A stretch of DNA of 64,000 nucleotides from Hydractinia symbiolongicarpus (lineage: Eukaryota > Cnidaria > Hydrozoa > Anthoathecata > Hydractiniidae): assembly GCF_029227915.1 (NCBI RefSeq), contig NC_079878.1:17300001-17364000 (forward strand), read 5' to 3'. Of this stretch, positions 10,780-23,703 are shown in pieces. Numbering within the stretch: position 1 is the stretch's first letter; each line of letters starts with the position of its first letter. The notes beneath the pieces are model-generated. The model searched no databases. It worked only from the letters and a program-made list of their open reading frames with translations, and had not been told where the DNA came from. The translations under genes and the position numbers were made by a program.

Positions 10780-13700
10780 AAGCTGCACTAGATAATTTGT
10801 CTCCTTACCCTGATCAGTTCAGGCAGTTGCTAAAAAATAATTATACTGTTGAAGCGAGGCACCTTCAAGCCAATATACGCAAGTATAATAGTGCAGTTTC
10901 CTTCGCTTCGTTTGGAGCAAATCTTCAACTTCCCCTGCCGTGGACCACCATGCCTTTGATTTGCAGTCAAATATGGCATCGTGTTAAGAGTCACCGTCCT
11001 GAGGAACCAAACTCCTGTTTTTAACAACGGCTGTATGGAATACGTGATACTGTTCAGGATATAATAAACATTGTTAGTCTTTTTTCTACGTTATCTGCAA
11101 ATTTAGAGCGAATGCTTTATCCCCTATTTTTCAACAGGTGATTCAGGTTGGTAAAATGGGATACCCCACGTTTATGAACTCGAAATAATACCAAATGTTT
11201 TAGTAATATACTTACCGTGTAGCCCCTCGGGAAAGGTTTAATCCGACTCATCATGGTAAAGAATTTTATTTTAAAAATTTTGTGTTGATTCGTATGTCAA
11301 GGTTAAGGGTAAAAACTTGAATATATTTGTGCAAATTAAACAAACCTGCGTGTTAACAGTTATGAAGGTTTAGCTGACCACTTAAATATAAGAGCAGCCA
11401 ACTTAAATATAAGAGCTGAAGAGCAAGATCTTCAACCAGGTCGTATTGTTGTCCTACCTTTAAGTTTTAGCCCCTCGGCTAAATTGTTTGCAGATCAGTA
11501 CATGATAGACATGACTAAGTTTCACAAGTTTTTAAATTGAAAATAAACTCCAAAAAAATGTTACTGCAAGGGGAATTCTAGGTAAGACTATAGCACATGT
11601 GTATTTTACAAAATTTTAAAAGAAGAGTTTACCTCATGGTCATTTGTTACTTCATTTGGACCAGAATGATAAACTTAGGGATGCAGATAAGGCATAATTA
11701 AGCATAATTATTTTAGCTGAAATTCCTAATCAACAGGAACAATCCGAGCTTTTTCAAATTGTACAACCGTGCATGATTCATGGACCATGTGGCTATCTGA
11801 ATCCTAATTCTAAATGTATGGAGGATAGTGTTTGCACAAGGGATTTTCCAAAGACACTTTTATAGTCTAGCGTTACTAAAGTTGATGGATATCCATTGCA
11901 TAGACGTGGTAATAATGGAATACATAATGCCAATAGTGTTGATCTAGGTAATGGCTGGGTTGTTGTCTAGAATGCATGGCTCTCAAACAATGTGTCTGTT
12001 AAATCTGTTAAATACCTCTATAAGTCACGATTTGTACTAAAATTAAGACCAATTAACGTATTGATGACGATGAGGTACAGACGTTTTAAACGCTCAGTTT
12101 GTAAGTGCGTTAAAATCAGTATGGCGTCTTTTCAAAAATGCATCAGCGATCCCATATCCCATTACTAGAGCACTTGCCAGGTAACCATGATGTTTTATTC
12201 TCAGCAAGGCCTGACTCAAGAATCTGTAAATCAGAGCTGTAAATCAAGCTACAAAATTAACAGCTTGGTTTGTGCTAAATGAGAGATTTACAATGCTCGC
12301 CAATATCTTTATCCAGATATTCCTCTTTATTTCGTTTTCCATAGTGACAGGAAAGTTTGGACACCCTCGCACAGGCAAGTTTTTTTATTCACATATGTTA
12401 TCACATATGCATCGTGCAACATTTTTCGAAGATTTATGAACTGTGAATGGCAATGTTTTCTGAAACATTTCGTGAAACATGTGTATTCCGTGGACTCTGC
12501 AATATTATACTGAATAAAACAATACCTTGCAGGAAGCTGTCAACTTTCAGATGCCTTGACAATTAAGACAACTTTTTGCAGTAATACTTACCAACTGTGA
12601 ACCTTCTGATCCTTATACTTTGTAGACAAGATACGAGGGTGCTGTGTGTTAGAATTATGTTTACTAAATTATTGAATTTCTGATTTTAATCTTCCTTATT
12701 TGGTGAAATGCCTCCAGCTGAAAACACTAATGTAGATATGGAGGCTAAAAGAGCTTTTCAACAGAGGGCTCAATTTACTGACGAACAGACAGCACTGGCT
12801 GATGCAGTTGTAGAAGATGTCGAAAATGTTGCTAACAATACAGCCCAAAATAACGGTTTGTTTTATTTAGAAGGTGCTGGTGAACCTTTATTTACAATTA
12901 CTATTTTTAAACTTTTGGGTACAGCAGCAACTCTTTTGAAAAACGGTACCGCGATACATAACTGTTTCACTTGCTAGTTTCTATTTTAAAAAACAGTTCA
13001 TGTAGCACAAGTTGTGCTAATGCAGCAAGCTACAAGCAAAACAATCTCTTTTCACTTGATGAATCTTGCTTTCCATGCATTAATCGTCTTTTTAAAGACA
13101 TTTGCAATAGCGAACTTCCATTTAGAGGTAAAGGTGGTGATTCTTCACAGCTTTTGCCTGTTGCAAGAAAAGGAAAACCAACTGAAACCAATTGTTGACG
13201 TGCTTCAAAATTTCTCCACTTTGGCACTTGTTACAGAATTTAGATTAACTCGCAACATAAGAACAAGGCCAGGAGATCAAAAAATGAGGCACGGTTCTCT
13301 GCAACTTGAGAAAAGTGTTGTACCTGATCAAGAACAACCACTATTCCAATGTCCAATGGAGGTACCATCCAATTGATCGTTACAATAAAACTAATGTATT
13401 GTTTCAAAATTTTCCCCCAGAAAAAATGGCATCATCTGTAATACTAACAGTTACAAATGATGATTCACTTATTATCAATGATGGCGTTGGTGTTTTTGCC
13501 TTGTGAAAATGGAACCAATACCTAGTACAATTTTTAAATAATAATACACTGTCAGGTATGCCTCCTCATTTTCCTAAATTATAATTTGATGCCATTGTTA
13601 CGTTATTAAAAAACATAAATATAAATAAAAATTTATGTAATGGCGTTCCCCTAATTACAAGACATCTTTATGACAACTGTGTTAATGCGAAAGTTCTTAC

Positions 13701-13960
13701 TAGTAATGCTATTGGAGACAGTGTACTTATTCCAAGGTCGCAACATGACCTTCTGATCCAGGTATGCCTTCCATTCAGGCTGTCTTATGCTATGACGATT
13801 AGTAAAGCGCAGATTAAACCTTTACACATGGTCAGTTGTATGTTGCTTTTTATAGAGCAAGAGTATTTGCAGGTATTCAGGTCGTTGTTGTTTCTTTAGC
13901 CAAACAAGGATTTTTTAATCAGAAATGTTATTTACTGACAAGTTCTTACCTGATTATTCA
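10780..13960 (+). pseudogene. Decayed autonomous Helitron (Rep-helicase)
   Basis: Pieces of one long Helitron protein appear in order on the plus strand. Near 10800-11030 is the Helitron-like N domain (NIRKYNSAVSFASFGANLQ). Near 11690-11865 is its end (IHGPCGYLNPNSKCMEDSVC and DFPKTL). From 12708 come PIF1-type helicase parts: FTDEQ, GLFYLEGAG in place of the Walker A loop, and LTRNIRTRPGD near 13240. Near 13555-13900 is the C-terminal block (SGMPPHFPKL, LCNGVPLITRHLYDNCVNA, AMTISKAQ). The P-loop GKT is lost and there are many stops and frameshifts. The element is dead. No clear CTRR hairpin end was identified. Confidence 0.85.
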
Positions 13961-15179
13961 AAGCATTTATAAATATATGTAAATTTAACTTTTGTGCAAT
14001 TTGAAAATCATCCTCAAATCTTTCATATCTGCAAATTACTAGAAGTTGTATTTATTATCCACCATGTTGTATAGTGTGACACATTGTGCAATTAAAAAAT
14101 CGGAAGTATATCTTTATACTTGCCAGGTATACCTCTGATGCTGGCCTGACCTTATGTTATGCAAAACGCGAGTAGTCATTATATAACACAATTTTCAAAA
14201 ATATAGGGCGTGTCAGAAAACGATAGTGATGGTGTATTAAACGTCACATACGTGTATATGGACGTGTCAGAGAACAATAGTGCTGACAGTGCAACTAATG
14301 TGTGTGGATATTTAATTTTCATGTCCAAAGTTCATTAAACAAATGTTTCACTATCTTGAGTTATTGTATTCCATTGAACTTCAAAGTAATGTAAAGATGC
14401 ATATTATGTGTTGCGTTAGACAGGCCAAACATTTTATAACATGACATGGTTTTCTGCATTTTTTAAAAGGAGCTTATTGATTTAAAGAATGTCAATTTGT
14501 GTAATTCATAGATAATTGTCACATAAAAGTACTTCCCCAGAATTGTTACTTCCACACGTCACTGTTGATTATTTTAAATAAAAAAACTATACAAAATGAT
14601 ATATTCTTTTTCAGGGAATTAACACTAATTTATGTCCAAGATGATGGATGTCAAAAATAATATCGCCAATTGTTCCAATGTTTGCATTGCCACTCATGAG
14701 TGATTTCCATAAAGGGGGATTTTCAAGAAAGGAATTGTGAAGGGCGAATTTGGCGGCAAATTAGCTGCAAAATAAGTTTTTGATTTTCACGTGAAAAAAA
14801 AAACATGTGGCGAATTTAAAATACTGAATGTAAGCACTTTTGGGGGTTTTAAAAACCAGACAGCTATTTTGAGTTCTTTTTGAGTTTTTCTAAGAATAAA
14901 CATTGAATATTGCGTTCTGATTGATTAAATGTTTATGGCGAAATATTTTGCCGCTAAAAAAGTAGGAACTGTTTCTACTTTTCGGTGAAGTGAATTGAAA
15001 TGTAAACAAAACTGTACATGCCGTCCAATTTGCTTTGTGAAAGTCCCCTTTAAGAATAAAGCATTATTTTGATGTTCGACTTCTCCAATATACAGTATTT
15101 ATAAAAGACTGAGGATATATATACAACTTTCTCGAAACTTATGATGTAATGTTTTATTTGACGTGAAAACAAGGCAGTG
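13961..15179. other. Sequence between Helitron and SWIM/YqaJ remnants
   Basis: No gene recognised. Two diverged copies of a GTGTCAGA(A/G)AAC(G/A)ATAGTG motif lie about 60 bases apart near 14208-14285. The stretch may include the untranslated ends of the neighbouring elements. Confidence 0.4.
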
Positions 15180-16352
15180 TTGTAGATAAAAAGAAATATA
15201 GCAGTAGCAAAATCACTATGGTCAAAGAATTACAAGTTATTACTGGTAGATTTGGATAAACCAATACCAATTATTAAAGAAATGGATTTTAAAAGTTCCT
15301 TGCATATCAATGAAAATATTGATTCAAGTTCTAGTTTTACTTCTGTCCGTTCTGTATCGCTGCAAGAAATGTTTCTTGTCACCATCAAAGATATCTAAGT
15401 GTTTGTGCCCGGCTGGTAAAAGTGGTTATTGTAACCATGTTATGGCATTATTGTTTGAGATAGCTGACTACTCACTTAGCAAACTTAAAGCTGTACCTGA
15501 AAATATTTCGTGTACCAGTTGCTTAAAACAATGAGGTGTTCCTGGTAAAGCTAGTATTAAATCTCTTGTCATGTTAACAACTGTAAAGAAGAATGTTAAT
15601 AAAAAAGATATTTCCTGTATTGTTTAGCCCAAAAAGAATTCGAAAAGAGGGCCAGAATTCAAAAAGAGGGCCAGAGAAAAACTCGTGCAAACTTCACTAA
15701 GTCTTAAAGCAATAGATAGAAATATTGGTTTTGCTTCATGTGTCTCCATTGGGAAATAATAGAAAAGTTAACAGTCCATTTGGAGTATTCAATGCTTTGT
15801 CACCATTATCATATTATTTAAATCAGTTGGATTTAAGTACGATATTGTTACAGATATAGTGAAAATAGATAATTTTTTATTTTCTAAAAAGGGTTTCATG
15901 TCTTTACCCTTAAGAATCATTGATAGAGAGAGCTATATTGTGTCCAATGATTGGTGGCTTAGTGAGAACGAGCACAAATACATAACCTCGATTTCAGTAA
16001 CAGAAGAAAGCTGTAAAGCCCTTGAGTACAAATTCAATGCTTTCCTCTGCAGATGAACTTTTTGTAGATCCATCCTGTTATGTACATCGTGAAAGTGGTA
16101 AAATAGTTTTAAAGAGAGAACATCCTAGTGGCTATTTCACCCAGATTTCAATGGCAATGGGATGAGCTGGTGTAACTTATTGTGATTTTGTTGTTTACAC
16201 ATTTCGATGTTTAATCATTGCTATGTGTTGATTTGATAAACATTATTTTATACGTCATGTGCTAAAACTAAATGATTTTTACAAACGTCATTTATTACCA
16301 AAAATTATGGACAGTATGCCTACTAGAGAAGAAGAGGAGTTGTCTTCCTAAT
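15180..16352 (+). pseudogene. SWIM zinc finger plus YqaJ-type nuclease element
   Basis: The stretch at about 15310-15534 contains CLCPAGKSGYCNH, a perfect CxCx7CxH SWIM zinc-binding motif, followed by MALLFEIADYS. After stops and frame changes, 15850-16352 gives SGYFTQISMAMG, CDFVVYTF and KLNDFYKRHLLPKIM. This is the order seen in YqaJ-like viral recombinase (lambda exonuclease family) proteins that are multiplied in cnidarian genomes, usually as SWIM-YqaJ fusions. The SWIM motif binds zinc and probably DNA; the YqaJ fold is a nuclease. The copy is broken. Whether the family is mobile by itself is inference from its repeated occurrence in cnidarians. Confidence 0.72.
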
Positions 16353-19300
16353 ATTTTATATATACATATGTTTTTATTCTTAGTGTAGTAGTGGTTTTCG
16401 ATGTTGTTTTCATTTTTATTATTTGAACTTTAATTTCAATTTGAAAGTCACAAAACTAGAAAACAATACAGGGGATGACAAAAAACCATATTATATTTGT
16501 GTATGCGTTTGTTCACACAATCCGCAGGAATGTGTTTTGTTTAGCCTTTCTTCGTCTCCGGAAACAAAATGAACACATTGGTGAATCTTTTATGCAGAGA
16601 CAGCTCTTATGCGTTTATACGTCAAGTTCTTGGCATATTCTTTCTTTCCTTGAACTAACTATCCAAAACTTTTTTATTTGCATTGGCTAGCTAATTGGTC
16701 AGGTTTTGTTCGAAAATCGACAAAAAACTTAAGAAACTTCGAAAAGACAGGTGAGGTGAGGTGAAAATATGCTCTATTTATATTTTTTCCATAGAGCTCT
16801 AGTTAGCAAATAAATATTGTTGACATATATTTTGTTAAACGAGTGAAATGTTTTTGTATTTTTTTTACTAGTAGCTAGCTAGCTAGTGTTTGTCAACTAT
16901 ACCACTAGCCTACTTAGGTCTACTGTAGCTAGCTAGCTATAATAGGCTAGCTGCATACTGCTCCTAATTAGCAGAATAATCTAGTCTAATTTGGATGACG
17001 AATGCCTAATTATTCTATCAAATTCCAAATCATGGAATCCTATTTTGGCAAATTACATCATTTGTTTTCCACTATTTTTAAAGCATACGTAGAGCACACC
17101 TACAGGAAATTGCTTAAATAAGTGAAAAAGAACCAACCTCTTCCATGCCTTTTCTAACTTGTGTACATAGCTACTACACAGAGCTTAGCCTTATATTTAG
17201 AAAGGTAAAATGATAGATTTAGTGCTTGCGTATCAAAAGGGAATGAACTGGGATCTTAAAAAAATGTTATATATAGCCTAAATATTGCTTCGGCTTACAC
17301 ATAAATTAGATGATCTGCTTAGTTAGCAGTTTCCTTACTGCATATCAAATAGGTGTTTGTGGGTAACATTACAATAATGTCCCAGATCCTCCATCGACAT
17401 TCTTGTTGCTGTCATTGCATGGCAAACATTATAAAATTATTTTTGCAGACTCAAATATTCTTTCCTAAGAGCTTGCTTAGCTAGCTAGATGCTTTATAGC
17501 TTCTAGTCAAGTGTTATATGCTGAATGAAGTGTATTTCATTCCCTGTATTAAGAATGTTTACAAAACCTTGTTTTAATCATAGAGGTAGAAATAGAGACG
17601 GAGATTGAACTCATCTCATGCGCATTAAAATTCTGTTCAAATTGCTATTGTTTCGGCATCCCTTTGATATCTATGTGTAATGTGCATTCACTGGGTTTTT
17701 ACAAAAAAACATTAGTTAATCCTTCGGCAGACCGTTCGTTTATATACAAGAAGAAAAATGTTGCGACGTGTATTGATTGTCTCTTGATACATTTGGAAAT
17801 ATGATGCGCAGTTGAAATAACACCATAGAATCCTGCTGATTTATTTAGCTAAATTTTGGAGTAATACATGTGAATATATAGCTATTTTTTGAATTGTATA
17901 GAGCTATAAACAAGTTTTGGTTTACATTTTGCGCTTGCTCAGGCATTGTCCGAGGCGGGAAATGTTGCGTGATACTTTTAATCCAATTACAGATTTTTCA
18001 GGGTAGCCAATATGATTTGAGGGAAAACACACCGTTCATCCAGTCCCTCTTCGTAAATAGGGGTTGAATTTTTCACCTTTGTTTCTAAATTCAAACCTGT
18101 CATATTGTGTAGTTTTAGGTGAATTTTTTGCTAGTTTAGCTTTACTTTAATTCAGATACTTGTAGTTCTTGTTTAATCAAAGCTTCTTTTCTGTGTATTT
18201 TCTCTCAACCGAAAATTGTACCACATGACAATCCGACTGGGAAAATTTTTGTCAAAGCAGAACCGTGTAGTGTAAATTTCTTATTTATAGATTATTTTTT
18301 TATTATAACACTGAACTTGACTTTTTAACTTTTTTTAACTGGACTTCTTCAATCTGGTGATCTGTTGTTTATATTTTCTTCTTGTGCTAATTTACGCAAA
18401 TGGTATATACCTGTAAATCCATTAAAATATTGCTTGAGTAGTTCTTATACAGTGATGTTGAAATGGTGTGACCTTTTATAAATTTAGAAATTAACTTCTG
18501 TCGTTTTATAAGCTATTTGATTATTTTACAATATGTACTTTTTCACCACAAAAATCTTTAAAATTTAGGCCATAACGCCCAATGCAAGAATGCATGGAAT
18601 GAACAGAAGTTTTTGCTGCTTATTTATTTCTAATATAACATAGAGTCTATCTCATATTTCTGCACATGTTCTTTTTCTTGCATCTACAGATTTCATGACC
18701 ATATTTTGGTTGATTTATAAGATTGGACCTACTGGTTTTCTTGTTACTTTTATTTCATATATTATTTAGACAATACTTTCAAAGAACTTTGGAGGGTTGA
18801 ATCAAAGGGGCATAAAGTTACATAACAAGCAACTGTCCAAATTCAGTTAACTGACCCATGCAGTGTTTGTATTTCGTTTAAAAAAACATGGATATTGTTC
18901 AGGAAAGACAGTTTTACGACCAATGCCAGAGGAAATCTTTATGTCATGTGCATTAAAATGGAATTCACAAACAAGAAGCCATTTTTTTCAAGGGTCAAAA
19001 GAGTCTTAAGCTCCTTTTCTCCTGTGATTTTGTAGAGCTTTTATCTAATTTGTTTTATCCAGTTCCTTGTTGGAAATCTGGAAGAACAAAACGCCAGTGT
19101 TTTGCTTTAAGGGGTCTTTTTAGCGCTTTTACATTCGGGTACACACAACATTTTCCATAGCCCACTAAATTAATTTTTTAAAGGAAATAATTTTCGAAAA
19201 AATAATTCTCTTCACTCATCTTTTCATTTTTTTATCGACTGCTGTCTTCTTTTTTTTATGAAGGGACATGAAAAAAGTTATTAAAAATATTAGTGTACCT

Positions 19301-19665
19301 GTTCTTGAACATTTGGAACAATAGAAAATCATTTTAGTTTTAGTTGAAGGTGAGTAGAATTTTAGAAAGAGAAACATGAGTGAATTAAATTACTTTCTAC
19401 ACTTGCGAAAAGGTTTGTTTACATTCTACAACACCCAGCCTCGTTTCTATGTTGAAAAAAGATTGCGCAAGTTTTGGGAAAGGTGTATTATTGAGCATTA
19501 ACGAAAATGGTCAAATACAGTAAACTACACTCCAGTATGTTATGTTTTATATTTCTTTATAACAATACTATCAATTTTCTTTAGAACGTAAATTAAATAC
19601 TGCAGTAAAAAGGAATTTTTCATTTGCTGATATTATTTGAGAGCTTTAACATAAAACGCAGTTTT
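16353..19665. other. Intron stretch with no recognised gene
   Basis: About 3.3 kb AT-rich. It contains short TAGC repeats (AGCTAGCTAGCTAG near 16873-16940). No supported exon on either strand was found, although one missing liprin-beta linker exon could hide here or elsewhere between 5117 and 26015. Confidence 0.4.
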
Positions 19666-20100
19666 CAGGTGCGGATCCAGGGTTAGTCAGATAAGTCGCG
19701 TGACTAAGTGTAAATTTGACGAAAAATGTTAGCCAAGCGAAGATGTCGACGATCCAGGCGTTGCAAACGGAGGGCGTTAAAAATTGTAATTTTTTTACGA
19801 CGAAAAGCCATGGTTCACAGCCCTCTCCAATTCGCCTATAGCGATGTTGACGTCAAAGTTGTGACGTCGCTACCATATAGACTGAGAGGGTTGCAAATTA
19901 TAGCTTACAGATTTTGACTGATTCATTTTGACTAATCAGTCACTCAGTCAGTCAAAAATCAAATAGCTATGGCCCGCAACCCTCCCCATCTCACCTAAGG
20001 GGCCTGTGACGTCAAAATCGTGACGTAATTTTCACACTCTATGCGTAGTCCAACAATATGTGGCCCGCAGCCGGAGAAGGAAATTTAGGTTCCGTACTGC

Positions 20101-20436
20101 GTGGTTACTGATAACCTGTTACGCTATAGTTTTAACTCCCATCCCTCAGGATTAGTCAAAGACTCACGCCTTTTGGCTTGGATTCTTTCCGTACTATTAT
20201 TGATTATGGCTGCAGCAGATATGTTGGCGCGGGTGCTTACTGATTTAAAGTGTGATAATTTTGAATCTGTTCGTAAAATGCAAAAAGAACTTTTAGAACG
20301 TGTTTATTCTCGAGCATTTTTGTTGTCTGGGGATATTTATCCCTTGGTTGGTAAAAGTCTTCATTGGAATTCAGGTCCAGATATATACCATCCATCTGAG
20401 AGGCGAGGTGTGAAGATAAAGGAATTATTGCTTTAA
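20101..20436 (+). pseudogene. Vertnin-like protein, N-terminal piece
   Basis: An open stretch in the TIR element containing ADMLARVLTDLKCDNFESVR and SGDIYPLVGKSLHW. The pattern of a short helical region followed by an IYP/LVGKS segment resembles the N-terminal half of vertnin-like proteins found on cnidarian transposons. It ends in a stop at 20436. The middle of the protein is missing or in an unrecognised exon before 21186. The assignment leans on its partner at 21186 and is weaker on its own. It may be one exon of a gene rather than a broken frame. Confidence 0.45.
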
Positions 20437-21185
20437 GGTGAGAAGTATGTTTTTTACTCTCCAACACACCTTGCATTTATTTAAAGGTTTTCAGTATATC
20501 TGCTACAAAAAGCTAGTTGGGGAGAGCTTTATACAAAAGACTATTAAAACCAAATACAAAAAGATTTAATTAGCTAATAGCTAGGGCTAATACACCTTTA
20601 CGATAATTCGGAAAAAATAACACTCCATCGCAGCTTATTTTGCAATCAGAGGAGGTAAACATTACACTTTTATAAGAGTTTATTAAGGAGAAAACACGTT
20701 TTTTCGTGATAACTTTTCTTGCCACGTTTTGTTTTTAATGAAAAGTACACATAAGTTGTATCTTATTATTATTAACGTTTCCTGAAAATTTGAAAGAAAT
20801 TGATACGACGGAAGTTAAAAAACTGGAGAAAACTTTTTTCCGATATTGTAAAACGATGGAGAGCCATAGGAACGCATGTACAATTGAATTATCATAAAGG
20901 TGTATTGTTTTTGTAATATGAGCTTTGAACAGAATTTTCAGCATTGCGGAGGAATTCTTTCTCAATTAATATTTGTGTTGTTATTAGAAGCAAGAACTTG
21001 ACATCTGGATAAGTAAGGTTGGTGATGAAAATAAACAACTCTTCGAATGACTATTAAGAAACAAAGTTTGTTGAGTAAAAGGTCATGGTAAAATATATTA
21101 TTTTTAGATCCAATCCATCAGGAGACTGTCTATACAGCTCAGCATCGTTGGTATAGGCATAGGTGATAATTCTCTTGTTGATGTT

Positions 21186-21656
21186 TTGAGAATCTTGACA
21201 TCCATAGAACTTTTCTTGCATCCTTCCTTTTATTCCAATCATCCTTGTTTTCAATTTGCTTTTAAAAACCAAAAGTCAAATATTTTTATATCTGAGAAAA
21301 TTTTATTCAGATTTTCCCTTTCCCATATTGTTTGTGATATGACTCTTTCTCCTGAGGAGGCAGTTAAAGCAGAAGCAATCAACAACTGTACCCCGAAGAC
21401 ATGGTTTCCTTTTCTATCAATACTTGCCTTGTCAACAGTAATAAAGAGAAAAATTAACACATTTTACCCACAATTCGGTTTGTTACAGTTTGTTACAACT
21501 TTCTTTACACAGTGTATATTGCCACACCCATCTATTTTACCTGATGAAGATCAGTTAAAAATTTTATTTTGTTATGAAGATATTGTTAAGTCTGGTGTAG
21601 ACTTCAAGCCAAATCATTACGTTCCCCTTTTTCCAGGTTGCAACTTTCTTAACTGA
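21186..21656 (+). pseudogene. Vertnin/OTU-protease-like domain, central piece
   Basis: The segment from about 21340 to 21640 encodes EEAVKAEAINNCTPKTWFPF, then LSILALSTVIKRKINTFYPQFG, and later KPNHYVPLF. An ALASV/YPQ block followed some 60 residues later by a PNHYVPL block is characteristic of the vertnin-like domain spread by DNA transposons in invertebrates. The open frame starts further upstream without domain content, so the true exon probably begins near 21340. A donor-like GTTGC follows the PLF block at about 21637, so the rest of the protein may be spliced or lost. It lies between the TIRs of the 19666-22267 element. Confidence 0.6.
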
Positions 21657-22267
21657 AAGTTGCATTTTCCTATTTCAGCATGCAAAAAGCAGTAAAAAGC
21701 CCTTCTTAATTCTTCTTTTAAAGTTCAAACGAAACTTGAGTTTAGCCCTATGAATAAACAAATATATCTGAATAAATACATGGGTTGAGGTGTGTTTGTA
21801 TCATATCACATGTACGTATATTTCATCTTCATTATCCTGATCTTTCCAAATTCTTATTGTTTTTGTTATTATTGTGTTTTATTTTGCAGTCCATGGCTGG
21901 TGTGATCATTTGATTCACCTAGTCATGCTGATGAAGCCTGATATTGGCAGAAACAGCAGGAGTTTATAAATAATGAAATATATTCACAATTGTCTCACTT
22001 TATTATAGTTAATCCCTGTTAATTTTAGTGCTTTTATCTATCTAAAATAAGACGTGTAAGACGGAGATTTGATTCTTATAAAAGATGTTCTTAGCAGATT
22101 TTGTTATAGCTTAGCGTTTCTTTTGGTCAATTTTATTAATAACTAGATAAATCGGAAGACAATTTTTCGGCGATTTTTGTACCCGCAAAGCTTAAAATTT
22201 AGCCCCCAGCTGCTAAATTCAAGACTCAGTCTTGACTAAGTCTTGAAAAAGTCTGGATCCGCCCCTG

Positions 22268-22997
22268 GTTTTTGCAAAGTTTTTTCATAGAAAGTCAAAC
22301 AGAATTTTTATGAAAATCGCTTAGATGAATATTCTTCTTTTTTTAAACCTCCCTTCTCGTTTAATAATTTAAACGTTTTCTCAAAACGACAACAACGTTA
22401 CCAGTTTTTAAACGTTAAACCAACCATCAAAGTAAATTTTTATTCAATTGTTAAGAAAATTTCATTAACTAATACTATTTAATCGAGCCGAAAATTTCTC
22501 TATAGGTACTAAAACAGAATTGAAACCGCAAGGTATTTTTTTATTCTCAAACCTATTACACTTTTTTGTAAGAACCAGGAATTATCGCTTTGGTCTACGG
22601 CATTCTTTTTTTAAAAAAAAGTGTATATGCTACCTATGCTTATGCTTTTGCGTGTTAAGGTGGGTTCACAGTCATTCCTTGTAGTCGTTCGAATAAGGAG
22701 AATAGAAAAAATCTATTCTTTGCAAATGAGAGAATGCAGTTCACACTAGCGAAAAAAATAAAACTGTACATAACAAATGAGACATTTATTTCTAGTTTGG
22801 TACCACCAGTCAGTTACGTTACTCCATTTCAGGACATTTTAGCAATTTTCTTTATTATTATACTCAATATTATACTTAATATTAAAATATTCAATGTTTA
22901 CCTTAAATATTGCACACAAATTTTCTTTCTCATCAACTTTGTTTTCATTTGAAATTGTATTTCAAAATCTGATTGGTTCGTAAATTGTTATTATAAA
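22268..22997. other. AT-rich spacer, nothing assigned
   Basis: No exon, element end or repeat was recognised between the TIR element and the first tandem repeat copy. Confidence 0.4.
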
Positions 22998-23703
22998 ACT
23001 AGTCGATAAAGCCCGTGGAGACATCCACTTAGGCAAAAGGTCAATAAAAAAATATTGTTTTAGATGTTTTGCTGACGTCAGCAGAGCAGTGCAGAAAAAA
23101 AAACGCGAAATTTGTTGTTTCTTTGTCTGTAATGTGTAGAGGTTGAAACGCTGGTTAAAATAATGTACAGGATCATATGTTCTCGATGAACGCCTAAGGA
23201 GATACCAGGGATTAAACATTTTGCTGACGTCAGCAATGGCTCGTCAAAACCCAAAAAATTTTCTCAGAAATTTGTATACCTGTTGCCTACATTGTAGAGA
23301 TCTTGAAACGCTGATCAAGAAAATGTATAGGATCATGTACTTTTGATAAACGGTTGCAGAGATAATATGGTTTAAAGGTTTTTAGACATCAACCCGTCCA
23401 TTCCGAAACAGATTCGGGGACCCAGGTTTGGGAAACTTACCCAAATTAGTCCCAGGTGGGCCTAGTTACCCACGCGATGAAAAATAATTGACGTCACCAC
23501 CTCGTTTCCAAGTTATTTGACCTTAAAGTTTTAGGTGCATTGTAATGGCTTCATTAATTTAATATAAGATATTGACGTTAAAGTAGTATCATTGACGTCG
23601 CGCTGTAATGTCATAAAATTATGCCTTTTCGGCAACATCAAAGGAAAATGAAGACATCCACTTTCCTGTTACAGACACATGGAACTGGCGTATTATTATA
23701 TAG
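22998..23703 (+). repeat. Non-autonomous repeat, copy 1 of a head-to-tail trimer
   Basis: It begins ACTAGTCGATAAAGCCCGTG, with a hairpin of GTGGA/TCCAC type just inside, and ends GAACTGGCGTATTATTATA. Internal landmarks are TTTTGCTGACGTCAGCAATG and GGGACCCAGGTTTGGGAAAC. It has no coding capacity. Copy 2 starts at once. The start hairpin, AT-rich end and (in copies 2-4) an ACAG microsatellite near the end resemble Helentron-associated or pearl-type elements; this is inference. Confidence 0.82.

Larger units (their letters stand above)
19666..22267 (+). mobile_element. TIR DNA transposon carrying a vertnin-like gene
   Basis: The left end reads CAGGTGCGGATCCAGGG. The right end, reversed, reads CAGGGGCGGATCCAGAC. 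Both are followed inside by related GACTAAGT/CTTAGTC sequence, so these are inverted terminal repeats. The 5-mer GTTTT lies directly outside each end (19661-19665 and 22268-22272) and may be the target duplication. CAGG-type ends with a GCGGATCC core are common in hAT-like elements, but hAT elements make 8-base duplications, so the superfamily is open. The cargo is the plus-strand gene pieces at 20101 and 21186. No transposase was identified. Confidence 0.72.
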
